Source of the DNA: JABCYV01 sp963696025
Lineage (GTDB): Bacteria; Acidobacteriota; Terriglobia; Terriglobales; Acidobacteriaceae
Direction: 5' to 3'
NCBI GenBank assembly: GCA_963696025.1
Contig: CAVOII010000017.1
Span: forward strand, 66,879-130,878
Length of the DNA stretch: 64,000 nucleotides
The notes beneath the pieces are model-generated. The model had not been told where the DNA came from. It was given only the letters and a program-made list of their open reading frames with translations, and did no database searches. Within the stretch, counting starts at the first letter, position 1. The number at the start of each line of letters is the position of its first letter. The position numbers were made by a program, and so were the translations under genes. Below, in pieces: positions 37,859-46,161 of this stretch.

Positions 37859-39466
37859 CTAAGGCAGATAGAAGCGGAGGGACGTGTAGGCCACGATATC
37901 GTTACCTTGGGGTGCTCTACCTATACCGCTCCACAGACTGCGATGTATGTACACGACCTGGTTCCCCTGTTCGATCCTGCCGAAGCCGCCTTGAAAGAGG
38001 CGATACCAGTAACCCACCGTCGCTTCGTAGATATTGCGATTCGCCCCGCCGCAGGAATTCACCGCTACTTCGTTCGTGCAGCTGGCGTAACTGACGAGAG
38101 GAGAACCGTAACCCGCTGCGGTTCCAGTGGGTGAGACAAATGCATACCGGCCCACGTATTCATCGCCGCCATAGGTGTACAAATCAAGACGACTGCTGCG
38201 GTGATATACAAGCCCTCCCATGATCCTGGCTTCGCGCAATGGACGCAGCTCCCCGGTTGTCGGATTTAAGGTGGCATCTGGCAGTCCGGAAGAGCCATAG
38301 CGTCCGATGCCTTGCCCTACGAGGCCTTCCAGCGATACGTCCAACTTTTTGTTCGCAAACGGCATTAGCGCACCGAAGCCAACGCCATAGCCGTCGGTGG
38401 TGTTCGTATGGCCATTCGTTGCTGCGGTTGATGCGATTCGATCGCGGAAGAAACGGCCTAACGCTTTGATTTCGAAGTGTCCCCAGCCTGGTTCAAAGGC
38501 GACCTTCGCCAAAACATCAGGGGCTAGCTCCGTGGAGAAGCCGTTGCTGTAATTGGCCAGGAAGGGCAGAAGGTTAACGCCAGTTGCAGCATTCTGGCTG
38601 GTGTTGAGCCCCATGATGTTCGCAGGCACGAACGCCGCCGAATATGTAGTCTCTGGTTCCTCAACTGCAAAAGCTGTCCAGACTTTGTTGTTGAAATTCT
38701 TCGTTACGCGAAATGCTCTCTGCCGCGTCCAGGTGAAGCCAACGACATACTGGCCGTCCTCGGTACTGGGTCTTAATTCCGCTAAGGTTGCAATGCCGTG
38801 CTCGTTCGTAGTAAGGAGGGACCACGTCTGGCCGGCGGTGATAGTCCATCCTGAAGGCCTATCGAGCTGAACCCAGAGTTGTCTAAGGCGGGGCGTCCAG
38901 GAATTGGATTCAACGTAATTCGCAGTCGGGGCTGCACCGAGAAAATCGGCTTCGACATAACCTTTGAGGTTAGTGCTCCGCTCTGTGCCTTGGATCAGCA
39001 GCGACAACTCTGAGTTGCGCGCAGTTCCGCGGAACTCACTCAGCTTTGCGTTCGACGATCCATCCAGCGGAATTGCTGAATAGTTGTTTGCAATATCTGC
39101 GTTTTCATTGCGAGTACGGACCAGCATTGTTCCTTCCAGAAAACCGCCGGGAGTCAAGGTAAGCCCTTTGAAGTGGAATGACGTCGGTTTTTCGAGGATC
39201 TTCGTCTCGTCGGGTAGTGACTGAAGGGCCTGTGCCGGAGGAGTCTCGCTCTGAAGCAGGACTGGATCACTACTGGACTTCGTCGCTGCGATCCCTCTGG
39301 CCGCCTCCAACTCCGCAATGCGATTCTGCATTTTGACCATCTGCGAGCGCATCTCTTCCAGCTGCTTCTGCAACTCGCCGATTGCGGACTCCTGGTTGGA
39401 GACTTGAGTAAGACCTTCCGCACTAACTATTACTGTGAAGATACTAATCAAGACGAGTCGACTCAT
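37859..39466 (-). CDS. DcaP-like outer-membrane porin
   Basis: Signal peptide (LVLISIFTVIVSAEG), then a trimerising coiled coil (IGELQKQLEEMRSQMVKMQN) and a long barrel (FHFKGLTLTPGGFLEGTMLV; WTITAGQTWSLLTTNEHGIA) ending LRFYLP. The coiled coil followed by a barrel matches DcaP, the Acinetobacter dicarboxylate porin. Start at 39466 is chosen because GGTGGAG lies just upstream; a longer frame begins at 39517. As the first gene of the malate/fumarate operon it is the likely outer-membrane entry route. Confidence 0.82.
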   Translation of the reverse strand: MSRLVLISIFTVIVSAEGLTQVSNQESAIGELQKQLEEMRSQMVKMQNRIAELEAARGIAATKSSSDPVLLQSETPPAQALQSLPDETKILEKPTSFHFKGLTLTPGGFLEGTMLVRTRNENADIANNYSAIPLDGSSNAKLSEFRGTARNSELSLLIQGTERSTNLKGYVEADFLGAAPTANYVESNSWTPRLRQLWVQLDRPSGWTITAGQTWSLLTTNEHGIATLAELRPSTEDGQYVVGFTWTRQRAFRVTKNFNNKVWTAFAVEEPETTYSAAFVPANIMGLNTSQNAATGVNLLPFLANYSNGFSTELAPDVLAKVAFEPGWGHFEIKALGRFFRDRIASTAATNGHTNTTDGYGVGFGALMPFANKKLDVSLEGLVGQGIGRYGSSGLPDATLNPTTGELRPLREARIMGGLVYHRSSRLDLYTYGGDEYVGRYAFVSPTGTAAGYGSPLVSYASCTNEVAVNSCGGANRNIYEATVGYWYRLFQGGFGRIEQGNQVVYIHRSLWSGIGRAPQGNDIVAYTSLRFYLP

Positions 39467-39705
39467 GATTCTCCACCTGTAATTTATCGATTCATCGGCC
39501 CACTTGGTCCGAAGCAAAGAATCCGCAACCGGAAGGTTTTTATCCCCCCAGGAAGGTAATCTTGCGTTTGCGAACCGGCTTCCGAGGCAAAGTTAGGGAC
39601 CTTGCCCAGTTGAGAGTCGTTATCTGCGTTTGGATGAGAGCATCCACTTCACGCCGGAGGACAGGGGCTGAATCTGTCATTGGGAACTCCTGGCTCGGAG
39701 GGTTC

Positions 39706-39873
39706 ATGTATTCTACGCCCGGTGCTGACGCAACGAGGGCTCCCCTGTGGATAATCAGCGGTGTTACTCCAGAGTCCGATTATCCCGACCGCACGCTGGA
39801 ATTCTTCAGGCACCGAACTGAGGCATATCGGCAGCGTCTGGGTGCATTCTTTACGGGATGGATCGAATACTGA
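39706..39873 (+). CDS. Possible small hypothetical protein in the 39.5-39.9 kb gap
   Basis: The gap between the porin and the protease gene holds a 55-codon frame starting ATG after a good GGAGGG site: STPGADATRAPLWIISGVTP and a basic helical end EAYRQRLGAFFTGWIEY. No family is recognised and the frame could be fortuitous. Nothing else was seen in the gap. Confidence 0.3.
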   Translation: MYSTPGADATRAPLWIISGVTPESDYPDRTLEFFRHRTEAYRQRLGAFFTGWIEY

Positions 39874-39925
39874 ATCGCGGAGCTGAATCCTCTGACAGTC
39901 TGGCGCCATCCTAAGAGACAGGCTT

Positions 39926-41575
39926 ATGGACCAATCAGCAGGGAAAGTCTTGGTGGTGGAATCTGATGACGATCTGAGGGAAGGCATCGTCTCGGCTTTG
40001 AGCGAAGCGGGATATGAGGTTTCAACCGACTATCACGGAGGCATGAAGGCAGTCCTTGCCTTCGGGCCCGACACCGTGATCCTGGGTGCCGATCCGCCGC
40101 AGCTCGATTGCTGCGACCTTCTTTCCGAGATCAAGGTATCCGAACCCACTCAGAACATCAGGGTTGTGATGTTATCTCTTGGGGGATCAGCGGAGCGCAC
40201 TCGTGGGCTCGATCTTGGCGCCGACGATGTGCTGTCCCTGCCTTTCGACCCACAGGAATTGCGTTCACGGGTGCGTTCGCAACTACGGAATAAATCCGTC
40301 GCGGACGAGTTTCGGGAGCGCTTGCGTCGTGCGGAGGATAATCGAAACGCTACACAGCAGGTGGTAACCGCAGTCAACGAAGAACGGCGGACGCTTCGGG
40401 TTGGCGGGCTGGTAACTTTTGCCGTGCTTGTAGTTGCTGGGTTGACCTTTTTCTTCTTCTACCGGCGCACCCAGGCGCAGAATACGCGAGTCTATGCTGC
40501 CATCACTCGATTGCAGACAGGCGTGCTGACCGAACAGCAGTTGATGGAACGGTCGCGTCGTGCCCTTGAAGACCGCGACCGCGGTAGCTCCCAGGCGAGC
40601 GATCCACAAAGACTCGAACTGCAGAAGAAGAGCGAAGACCTGAGGTCCCAGATTGCAATTAGCAAGTCAGACAACGCGTCTGGCTTGCAAGCTCAACTAG
40701 CCGCCGTAGAAAACCGCCTCGAGAAGATTGAGACCGAAGGCAAGTTTGCCCAGAGAATTATCCAGAGCTACGAGCCCAGCGTCTGCCTCATCCACGTCGT
40801 GCTTGCCTTTGGTGAGCACACCACTGGATTGAGGCTGCGCTATGCAGGAGTGACGAGTAGCGGTGAGCCAGCGACCGACGAACACAACAACCCGCTCGTG
40901 AGCGTTACCGGGAGTGGACCGGAGGTACACCTGGACGTTTTCGGCACCGGCTTTCTCGTCTCCGAGACCGGACGAATTCTCACCAATCATCACGTGGCCG
41001 AGCCGTGGTGGCAGAATGACGAATTGAAGGAAATGCTCGATCAAGGCGTTGAGCCGGTGATTGCTGAGATGACGGCATATTTCCCCAGCATCCCGAATGG
41101 CATTTCCGTTAACACGGAAAGGATTTCATCCGCGGCGGACGTTGCCGTCGTGAAGGGGAACCTTTCGGGGCTGAAAATCAGACAGATCGCCCTGGCCGAG
41201 GGTCGGCTGGCGGCGGTCAGTGGGAGCCCAGTCGTGTTACTCGGCTATCCTACAGCGCTTGATGCCATTCTGGCGCGGGCCGGCACGGAAACGCTCCAGT
41301 CCATCGCAACTGCAACCAAAGGTGATCCGAAGCAGGTGATGGAAGAGCTCGCGCGCCGTAACCTGATCAGACCTACCACGACTCAAGGGCACATCGGCGC
41401 CGTACTGCCCGACAAGATTGTCTACGATGCACAAACCACCTCGGGAGGCTCGGGCGGTCCGCTTTTCAATAACGAGGGCAAAGTTATAGGAATTAACTTT
41501 GCCATACTCCGCGAATTCGGCGGATCGAATTTCGCGATTCCTGTCTCCTACGGGCAGTCACTCCTAAGACCATAG
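39926..41575 (+). CDS. Degenerate receiver domain fused through one membrane helix to a trypsin-like (HtrA-type) serine protease
   Basis: Residues 5-122 are a CheY-like receiver (GKVLVVESDDDLREGIVSAL). The phospho-Asp position is Gly54 (VILGADPP) and the conserved Lys before PF is Leu (LSLPFD), so it is probably not phosphorylated. Residues 159-178 form a membrane helix, 190-275 a coiled coil, and 280-549 a trypsin fold with the triad His356 (LTNHHVAEP), Asp405 (AADVAVVKG) and Ser509 (TTSGGSGGPLF). There is no PDZ domain. Topology would put the pseudo-receiver in the cytoplasm and the protease in the periplasm. It is monocistronic. Confidence 0.85.
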   Translation: MDQSAGKVLVVESDDDLREGIVSALSEAGYEVSTDYHGGMKAVLAFGPDTVILGADPPQLDCCDLLSEIKVSEPTQNIRVVMLSLGGSAERTRGLDLGADDVLSLPFDPQELRSRVRSQLRNKSVADEFRERLRRAEDNRNATQQVVTAVNEERRTLRVGGLVTFAVLVVAGLTFFFFYRRTQAQNTRVYAAITRLQTGVLTEQQLMERSRRALEDRDRGSSQASDPQRLELQKKSEDLRSQIAISKSDNASGLQAQLAAVENRLEKIETEGKFAQRIIQSYEPSVCLIHVVLAFGEHTTGLRLRYAGVTSSGEPATDEHNNPLVSVTGSGPEVHLDVFGTGFLVSETGRILTNHHVAEPWWQNDELKEMLDQGVEPVIAEMTAYFPSIPNGISVNTERISSAADVAVVKGNLSGLKIRQIALAEGRLAAVSGSPVVLLGYPTALDAILARAGTETLQSIATATKGDPKQVMEELARRNLIRPTTTQGHIGAVLPDKIVYDAQTTSGGSGGPLFNNEGKVIGINFAILREFGGSNFAIPVSYGQSLLRP

Positions 41576-41751
41576 GCTGTGGCTCCGACTCGCGACAAAA
41601 CACTTTTTGCCGGAGGATACGTGGAATATGTGTCGAGACGTGTGTCCGGCAGAAGGCTCCGTGTGTTGCTTAGCGACGGGGCAAACGTAGCGCAAACCGC
41701 AAACTTTCGTCGTCGGGATAAAGCCCAGATTGACTTTAGAGATCACAAGTC

Positions 41752-41768
41752 TGGTGCCGGGAGGGGGA
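41752..41768. repeat. Left copy of 17-bp direct repeat (tRNA-Leu 3' end)
   Basis: TGGTGCCGGGAGGGGGA occurs here and again at 50974-50990 in the same orientation, bracketing the accessory region. The bases on both sides differ between the copies. Confidence 0.7.
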
Positions 41769-41809
41769 GTTGAACCCCCAAGGTACCAAGTACCGGCGGA
41801 TTTTGAGTC
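41752..41809 (-). other. 3' half of a tRNA-Leu(CAA), likely island attachment-site copy
   Basis: Read on the minus strand this is the anticodon loop CTCAAAA, the 3' anticodon stem TCCGC, a long variable arm with GGTAC/GTACC, a T arm GGGGG-TTCAACT-CCCCC, acceptor TCCCGGC, discriminator A and CCA. The expected 5' half (GCCGGGA acceptor, D arm, GCGGA stem) is absent; the sequence beyond 41809 does not pair. Homology starting at the anticodon loop is typical of tyrosine-recombinase attachment cores. Not a functional tRNA as it stands. Confidence 0.75.
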
Positions 41810-42053
41810 TAGCCCATTCAGTCTCCAATTCACAGAAGCCATTGTATTTCCATATCGTTACGCTCATATCGTCGTGCGGTTCTGAACAGTTCTGTGTGGT
41901 TCCAAACGGCCCCAATGGGCAGAGTTTGGGCAGAGGTGCGCTCGTGTTTCGAAAACGCGAGCCGCAGGATCAAGTTGTCATTGGCCTGCACGGGGCGAAC
42001 CATCCGCCTGGAGTTATGATTCTAACCTGGCACTCAGGGGGACCTTGAATCGC

Positions 42054-42302
42054 ATGGATCGCGTTTTTGTTTCGTCTGCCAGTAACCAGTTTCGCTCTGA
42101 GCGAAAGATCGCCAAGGATCTGTCGACTCACTATCCATTCTTAGAGGTATGGGTGTTCGAAGAGGAGGGTGCGACCTCTGCATCTCTGGAGCAGTCATAT
42201 CAGCGACCGCTCGAAAAGAGTGACCTCGTGATCTTCCTGCTTGCAGAAGACATCACCGCGCCGGTGATTTGCAGCGATTTGATGGTCCACAACTTCTTCT
42301 GA
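42054..42302 (+). CDS. Truncated DUF4062/TIR-like domain protein
   Basis: The 82 residues begin MDRVFVSSASNQFRSERKIA, match the opening strand and helix of DUF4062 (VFVSS...ER), continue EVWVFEEEGATSASLEQSYQ, and end shortly after SDLVIFLLAEDITAPV, the typical LVIFL(L) strand. DUF4062 is a TIR/Sir2-like Rossmann module usually at the N-terminus of large NTPase or effector proteins, often in defence loci. Here the gene stops after the module, so it is probably a fragment left by a deletion. Sequence from 41810 to 42053 holds no recognisable gene. Confidence 0.6.
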   Translation: MDRVFVSSASNQFRSERKIAKDLSTHYPFLEVWVFEEEGATSASLEQSYQRPLEKSDLVIFLLAEDITAPVICSDLMVHNFF

Positions 42303-42624
42303 GTCCGGTGTAAAGAGTGGGATTCGAAGCCGATTGCAAGCGTAAGTCAAAAGACTTAATGCGACATGGACAGCATTCTACGCATACGTAAGTTTATGGA
42401 AAACCAGCCCCGTGATTTTAAGTGATTTGCGCAGGAGAACCGGATCCATGAATCGTAACTCCGGCCGCCCCACAAAATTACGGGGGCCAAGTTAGACCCG
42501 AGATCTGCCCCTGCTTCTGCTTCTTTGAATTTTGTTCCTCTGGCGAGTCTAATGGTCTTGGTGTCAAATTTTAAGCTATAGACTCCAGGTTAGCAGCCAG
42601 AATTTCTCACGGAGGAGAACTGCC
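42303..42624. other. Intergenic stretch, AT-richer, no recognised gene
   Basis: About 320 bp between the truncated DUF4062 gene and the Rieske gene. The last bases hold a strong GGAGGA site for the Rieske start. No repeat, RNA or complete frame was recognised. The mixed composition fits scar sequence in a decayed island. Confidence 0.4.
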
Positions 42625-42963
42625 ATGGCTCAGTTCGTGAAAGTGGGTAGCAGAACAGAGTTCGAGGATTTGGAAGGAGGGAAGCTCGTAGAAGCCGGTG
42701 GGCATCGCATCGCTGTCTTCAATGTGGGCGGAAACTACTATGCTATCGAGAATACGTGCCCTCATCGTGGTGGCCCTCTCGCAGAGGGAATGGTGGTGGG
42801 TGAAGAAGTCATCTGCCCTTGGCACGGTTCCCGATTCAATGTGAAAACCGGTTCAGTGTTGACCCCGCCAGCCCGACAAGGCGTCGAGAGCTTCCCTGTC
42901 CGGGTGGCCGGAGACGATGTCGAAGTCGAAGTCGATTTGCAGAGCGGCGTTTCATCACCGTGA
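42625..42963 (+). CDS. Rieske [2Fe-2S] ferredoxin-like protein
   Basis: A 112-residue soluble Rieske domain of the NirD/dioxygenase-ferredoxin type. Both cluster motifs are intact: CPHRGGPLAEG (C-x-H) and ICPWHGSRFN (C-x2-H), followed by PVRVAGDDVEVEV. It transfers single electrons to an oxygenase or reductase partner not encoded nearby. GGAGGAG precedes the ATG. It is the first of two plus-strand genes; the ATP-grasp gene starts about 250 bp on. Confidence 0.93.
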   Translation: MAQFVKVGSRTEFEDLEGGKLVEAGGHRIAVFNVGGNYYAIENTCPHRGGPLAEGMVVGEEVICPWHGSRFNVKTGSVLTPPARQGVESFPVRVAGDDVEVEVDLQSGVSSP

Positions 42964-43210
42964 GGCCGTCAGTATGCTGGTCGGTGGCGACCTCTTCTTC
43001 GGAGACTTGTATTCCGGAGGAGGGACCTCCGAATACTCGACCGGGCCCCGAGCGACCGAGCGCGTCAGCCGTGAAGTTACAACCGCGCTATGCAAACAGG
43101 CTGCTCGCGCCATCGTGGCGAGCTGCGGCTGAGACGCATTGCATTGCTATGTGCATCTGGCGAGTGGTTGGGCCCGCCTGCTAAAGTGATTGCAGCGATT
43201 GGGCCCAGCC

Positions 43211-44485
43211 ATGATCGGCACCTCCCAACCAAAAAGACTTCTCGTGTTGTGCACGACCACGGGATACCAGACGTGCGCCTTTATCGAGGCCGCACAGAAG
43301 TTGGGCCTGTCCATCACCTTCGGAACGGACCGCTGCCACGTGCTCGAGGATCCGTGGCAGGATGGCGCTCTTCCCCTGCGGTTTGAAGATCCCGAAGCCT
43401 CGGCGCACAAGATCTGCGATTTCGCCGGGTCCCATCCTCTTGCCGCGATCGTCTCCATCGGCGATCGGCCCACGTCAACCGGCGCTCGCGCCTGCCATAA
43501 ACTCGGGTTGCGGGGACATCCTCCCGAAGCCACCGACATCTGCCGCGATAAATACCGCTCGCGCGAGCGGTTGCGGGATGCCGGGCTGAATGTTCCGGCC
43601 TTCAAGAGATTTCCCTTGCACTCGAACCCGCGCCCGATTGTTGCCTCTGGGGAAATCAACTTTCCCTGCGTGCTCAAACCACTGGCGCTCTCCGGCAGCC
43701 GTGGTGTGATTCGCGCCGATACCCCCGAGGAATTTGTGCAGGCGTTCGAACGTATTCGGAAGCTTTTGCGCAGCCCGGGAGTCGGTGTTTTGCGTGAGGA
43801 GACTAGCGAGTTCATTCAGGTGGAGAACTATATCGACGGGTTGGAGATCGCGGTCGAAGGCCTGGCCGACCGAGGCAAGTTGAAAGTGCTGGCGATTTTC
43901 GATAAGCCGGACCCGCTGGTCGGGCCATTTTTCGAAGAGACAATCTACGTCACCCCGTCGCGACTGGAACCTTCCATACAGGCCGAAGTCGCTCGGACCC
44001 TGCAACGGGCGGTCGACGCGCTCGGCCTGTTTCATGGCCCGCTCCACGCCGAGTTGCGGGTGAAAGGCAAGTGCAACTGGATCCTGGAGATCGCGGCGCG
44101 TCCGATAGGTGGGCTCTGTGCGCGAAGTCTGCGCTTCGGGAACGGAATCTCGCTGGAGGAATTGATTATTCGGCACGCGCTCGATGAGCCGGTCACGCAT
44201 TTAGGACGCGAGGAGGCCAGCTCCGGCGTAATGATGATTCCCATCCCGCAGGAAGGGATCTACAAAGGAGTTGAGCAGTTGGAGCAAGCCGCGCAGGTGC
44301 CGGGAATCGAAGCAATCGAGATCACCGCCAAGCTGCGGCAGAAACTGGTGGCACTGCCGGAAGGATCAAGTTATCTGGGGTTTATATTCGCGCGTGGCGA
44401 CTCGCCGCAATACGTCGACAGTGCTCTCCGGGAAGCTCACCGCAAGCTGCGCTTCGTAATCTCGTCCAGCCTTCCAGTGGCGTAG
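43211..44485 (+). CDS. ATP-grasp ligase of unknown substrate
   Basis: The 424 residues have a pre-ATP-grasp Rossmann domain (KRLLVLCTTTGYQTCAFIEA), then the ATP-grasp fold: the adenine-site Lys in NFPCVLKPLALSGSRGV, the hinge QVENYIDGLEIAVEG, and metal-binding ILEIAARPIGGLCARSLRFG. The C-terminal domain resembles that of L-amino-acid ligases and carnosine-synthase-like enzymes. It would join a carboxylate to an amine through an acyl-phosphate; the substrates are unknown. It is convergent with the radical SAM selenoprotein gene and close to a Rieske gene. An alternative start lies seven codons upstream. Confidence 0.88.
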   Translation: MIGTSQPKRLLVLCTTTGYQTCAFIEAAQKLGLSITFGTDRCHVLEDPWQDGALPLRFEDPEASAHKICDFAGSHPLAAIVSIGDRPTSTGARACHKLGLRGHPPEATDICRDKYRSRERLRDAGLNVPAFKRFPLHSNPRPIVASGEINFPCVLKPLALSGSRGVIRADTPEEFVQAFERIRKLLRSPGVGVLREETSEFIQVENYIDGLEIAVEGLADRGKLKVLAIFDKPDPLVGPFFEETIYVTPSRLEPSIQAEVARTLQRAVDALGLFHGPLHAELRVKGKCNWILEIAARPIGGLCARSLRFGNGISLEELIIRHALDEPVTHLGREEASSGVMMIPIPQEGIYKGVEQLEQAAQVPGIEAIEITAKLRQKLVALPEGSSYLGFIFARGDSPQYVDSALREAHRKLRFVISSSLPVA

Positions 44486-44518
44486 GGCGTAACGGAAACC
44501 TCATTCTTGTGGGCGGAA

Positions 44519-44569
44519 CAGGGCTTTAGCCCTGCATTGATCCTGAGGAACTAGGGACTTTATCCCCTG
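44519..44569. terminator. Tandem hairpins between convergent ATP-grasp and radical SAM genes
   Basis: CAGGGCT-TT-AGCCCTG (44519-44534) is a perfect 7-bp inverted repeat. AGGGA...TCCCCT follows at about 44553-44568. Placed between converging genes they could end transcription both ways. The GGGCTTTAGCCC core also resembles dispersed REP-like elements of Acidobacteria. No U-tract follows. Confidence 0.45.
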
Positions 44570-44593
44570 ATCATGTACCCGGCCGAGCTTAGG

Positions 44594-44709
44594 TCAACTC
44601 TTGCTCTTTTGGGGTACGAAGTTGGGCGGAAGCGCTGCGCCCTCACCAAAGAAGGACTGCTCCATCTGCTGCACGATGATCTCCTGGTCCTGGCCATCCG
44701 GCGTGTTCT
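44594..44709 (-). pseudogene. C-terminal fragment of a second YggX-like protein
   Basis: Minus-strand translation gives DGQDQEIIVQQMEQSFFGEG and then AALPPNFVPQKSKS, closely parallel to the end of the intact YggX gene nearby (PQDQEILVKHLEDFFFGAGA, ALPPGYVPPRSKD). The upstream two thirds, including the Cys region, are missing; similarity fades inside the tail of the radical SAM gene. It looks like the remains of a tandem duplicate. Confidence 0.7.
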
Positions 44710-44718
44710 CCCAGGGGA

Positions 44719-46149
44719 CTAGAAGCAGGCCAACTGCCCGCTGGTGGGTTCGGATCAACAGTACCAGGGTTCGGTCAGGTAAGGGATGGTGGCCCGCGGC
44801 GGTCCGGGTGCGACGAGCGGAAGGGGCGCCGGCGCTTCGTCCCCGTCTTCGTTCATGGCGCGCTGCAGCAGTTTCCAGGTTTCCCCGAAGATCACGGTGC
44901 GCGACGCGCCGGCCTTGGCCTCGCGCTGCACCATGGCTTCAAGGTCCCACTGGAGCCGGTCCACCTTGCGGTCCGAGTTTGCCCACGGATAGCTCAGCGC
45001 CTCCTGCTGGAAGGGACCGATGGCGACGTTGTGCAGTGGCAGAACTTCCAGCAGGCGCGACCCGGCGGGAATCAGCAGGCGGATGGTGAGCTGCACCGGC
45101 GGGACGTGTTCCATCAGCCCCAGCCGTATCAGGGTGGCCAGCAGGTCTTCGTAGCCCTGCAGCGTAGTCCAGGGCGTGAAAGGCACGAAGGTGGGCACCA
45201 GGAAAAGTCCGAGCCCGCGCATTAGCCCGGCGAGACGGATAAAGTCGGCGCGCGTGTGGCCCTTGTCTAGGATGCGCAGCACGTCGTCATCCACCGACTC
45301 CACCGCCGTGGTCACGAACGCGCATCCCGTCTCACGCAGCGCCGGGAGGCACCCGGCGTGCTTCAGCAGGTGCTCCACCTTAATGGTCACGTCGTAAGAG
45401 AGCCCGGGATGCTCGCGGTGGAGCGCTTCCACGATCTGCATCGAGTGACCGACCCCGTTGAAAAAGTCGGCATCGCCGAAGGTGACGTGTTGCGCGCCGG
45501 CCGCGACCTGCCGGCGGATATCTTCCCGCACCACCTCGCGCTGGACGATGCGAAACGTGCCGTTGTACACCGGCACGATGGGACAGTGACGGCACAGGTG
45601 CTTGCAGCCCCGACTGGCCTCGGTGTAGCCCACGACGCGGGTGCTGTCGTCGGGCAGGGTCAGATGTGCGTACTTTTCCAGCGGAGGCAGGTCGTCGCGA
45701 TAGGGCACCAGGAAATTCTGACGAGCGAGCGAGATCTCGGGCTCAACCTGCGGCAGCCCAGGACCGGGCGCGCCAGCCTCCAGGCGGCGGACCAGGCTCA
45801 ACAGCCCCTGCTCAAACTCTCCCCCCAGGATCGTCCCGACACCCAAACGACGCAGCAGGCCGGCATTGACCGGGGCGTACAGTCCAAATCCGCACAGGTG
45901 GGCGGCGGGGTTGAGTTTCCGGACCCTCTCCAGCGCGCGTACTGCGATCCGCGTGGCGGTGTGCATGGGCAGATAAAAGGCGATCAGGTTGGCGGTGCGT
46001 ACCGCCTCTTCGTCCAGCGACTGTCGCGAGAGGTCCAGCGACGTGGTATAGAAGCCGTCAGCGCGTAGCCACGCCGCGGGCGAGGCCAGCCCAAACGGTT
46101 GCCGGCCCAGTTCGTAAGTCGAGATCAGCAGCACCTTCAGATCGGGCAT
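44719..46149 (-). CDS. B12-binding-type radical SAM selenoprotein with C-terminal Cys-Sec-Ser-Glu-Pro tail
   Basis: Residues 1-125 form a cobalamin-binding-like domain (KVLLISTYELGRQPFGLASP). A radical SAM barrel follows with the cluster motif SRGCKHLCRHCP (C182, C186, C189), GDADFFNGVGHSMQIVEALH and TTAVESVDDDVLRILDKGH. The conventional frame ends LTEPWYC at TGA 44755-44757. Reading TGA as selenocysteine continues with S-E-P-T-S-G-Q-L-A-C-F to TAG 44719-44721. The EPWYC-U-(A/S)-E-P ending matches the described CUAEP/CCAEP-tail radical SAM family, in which Sec alternates with Cys. A SECIS-like hairpin follows the TGA. The reaction is unknown. YggX lies 12 bp upstream. Confidence 0.85.
44725..44757 (-). 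promoter_or_regulatory. SECIS-like stem-loop directly downstream of the in-frame TGA
   Basis: After the TGA come 13 unpaired bases, then GCGGGC-AGTTG-GCCTGC (44741 down to 44725): six pairs, one of them G-U, and a five-base loop with G as second base. The loop begins 19 bases after the TGA. Bacterial SECIS elements need a hairpin at about this distance with a G among the first two loop bases, so the geometry fits SelB recruitment. Confidence 0.65.
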
Positions 46150-46161
46150 AGAAACCTGAAA

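Noticed and set aside
41880..41960. GGGCAGAGTTTGGGCAGAGGTGC resembling the integrase 3' end at 50880
   Set aside because: The match is short and repetitive (TTTGGGCAG) and its order relative to the repeat differs from the right end, so I do not call it a second integrase remnant.
42974..43132. Small plus-strand frame between the Rieske and ATP-grasp genes
   Set aside because: No ribosome site of quality and no recognisable motif; probably chance.
44755..44757. TGA as an ordinary stop of the radical SAM protein
   Set aside because: The C-U-S-E-P continuation and hairpin match a known selenoprotein tail better than chance, though it remains the fallback if the genome lacks Sec machinery.
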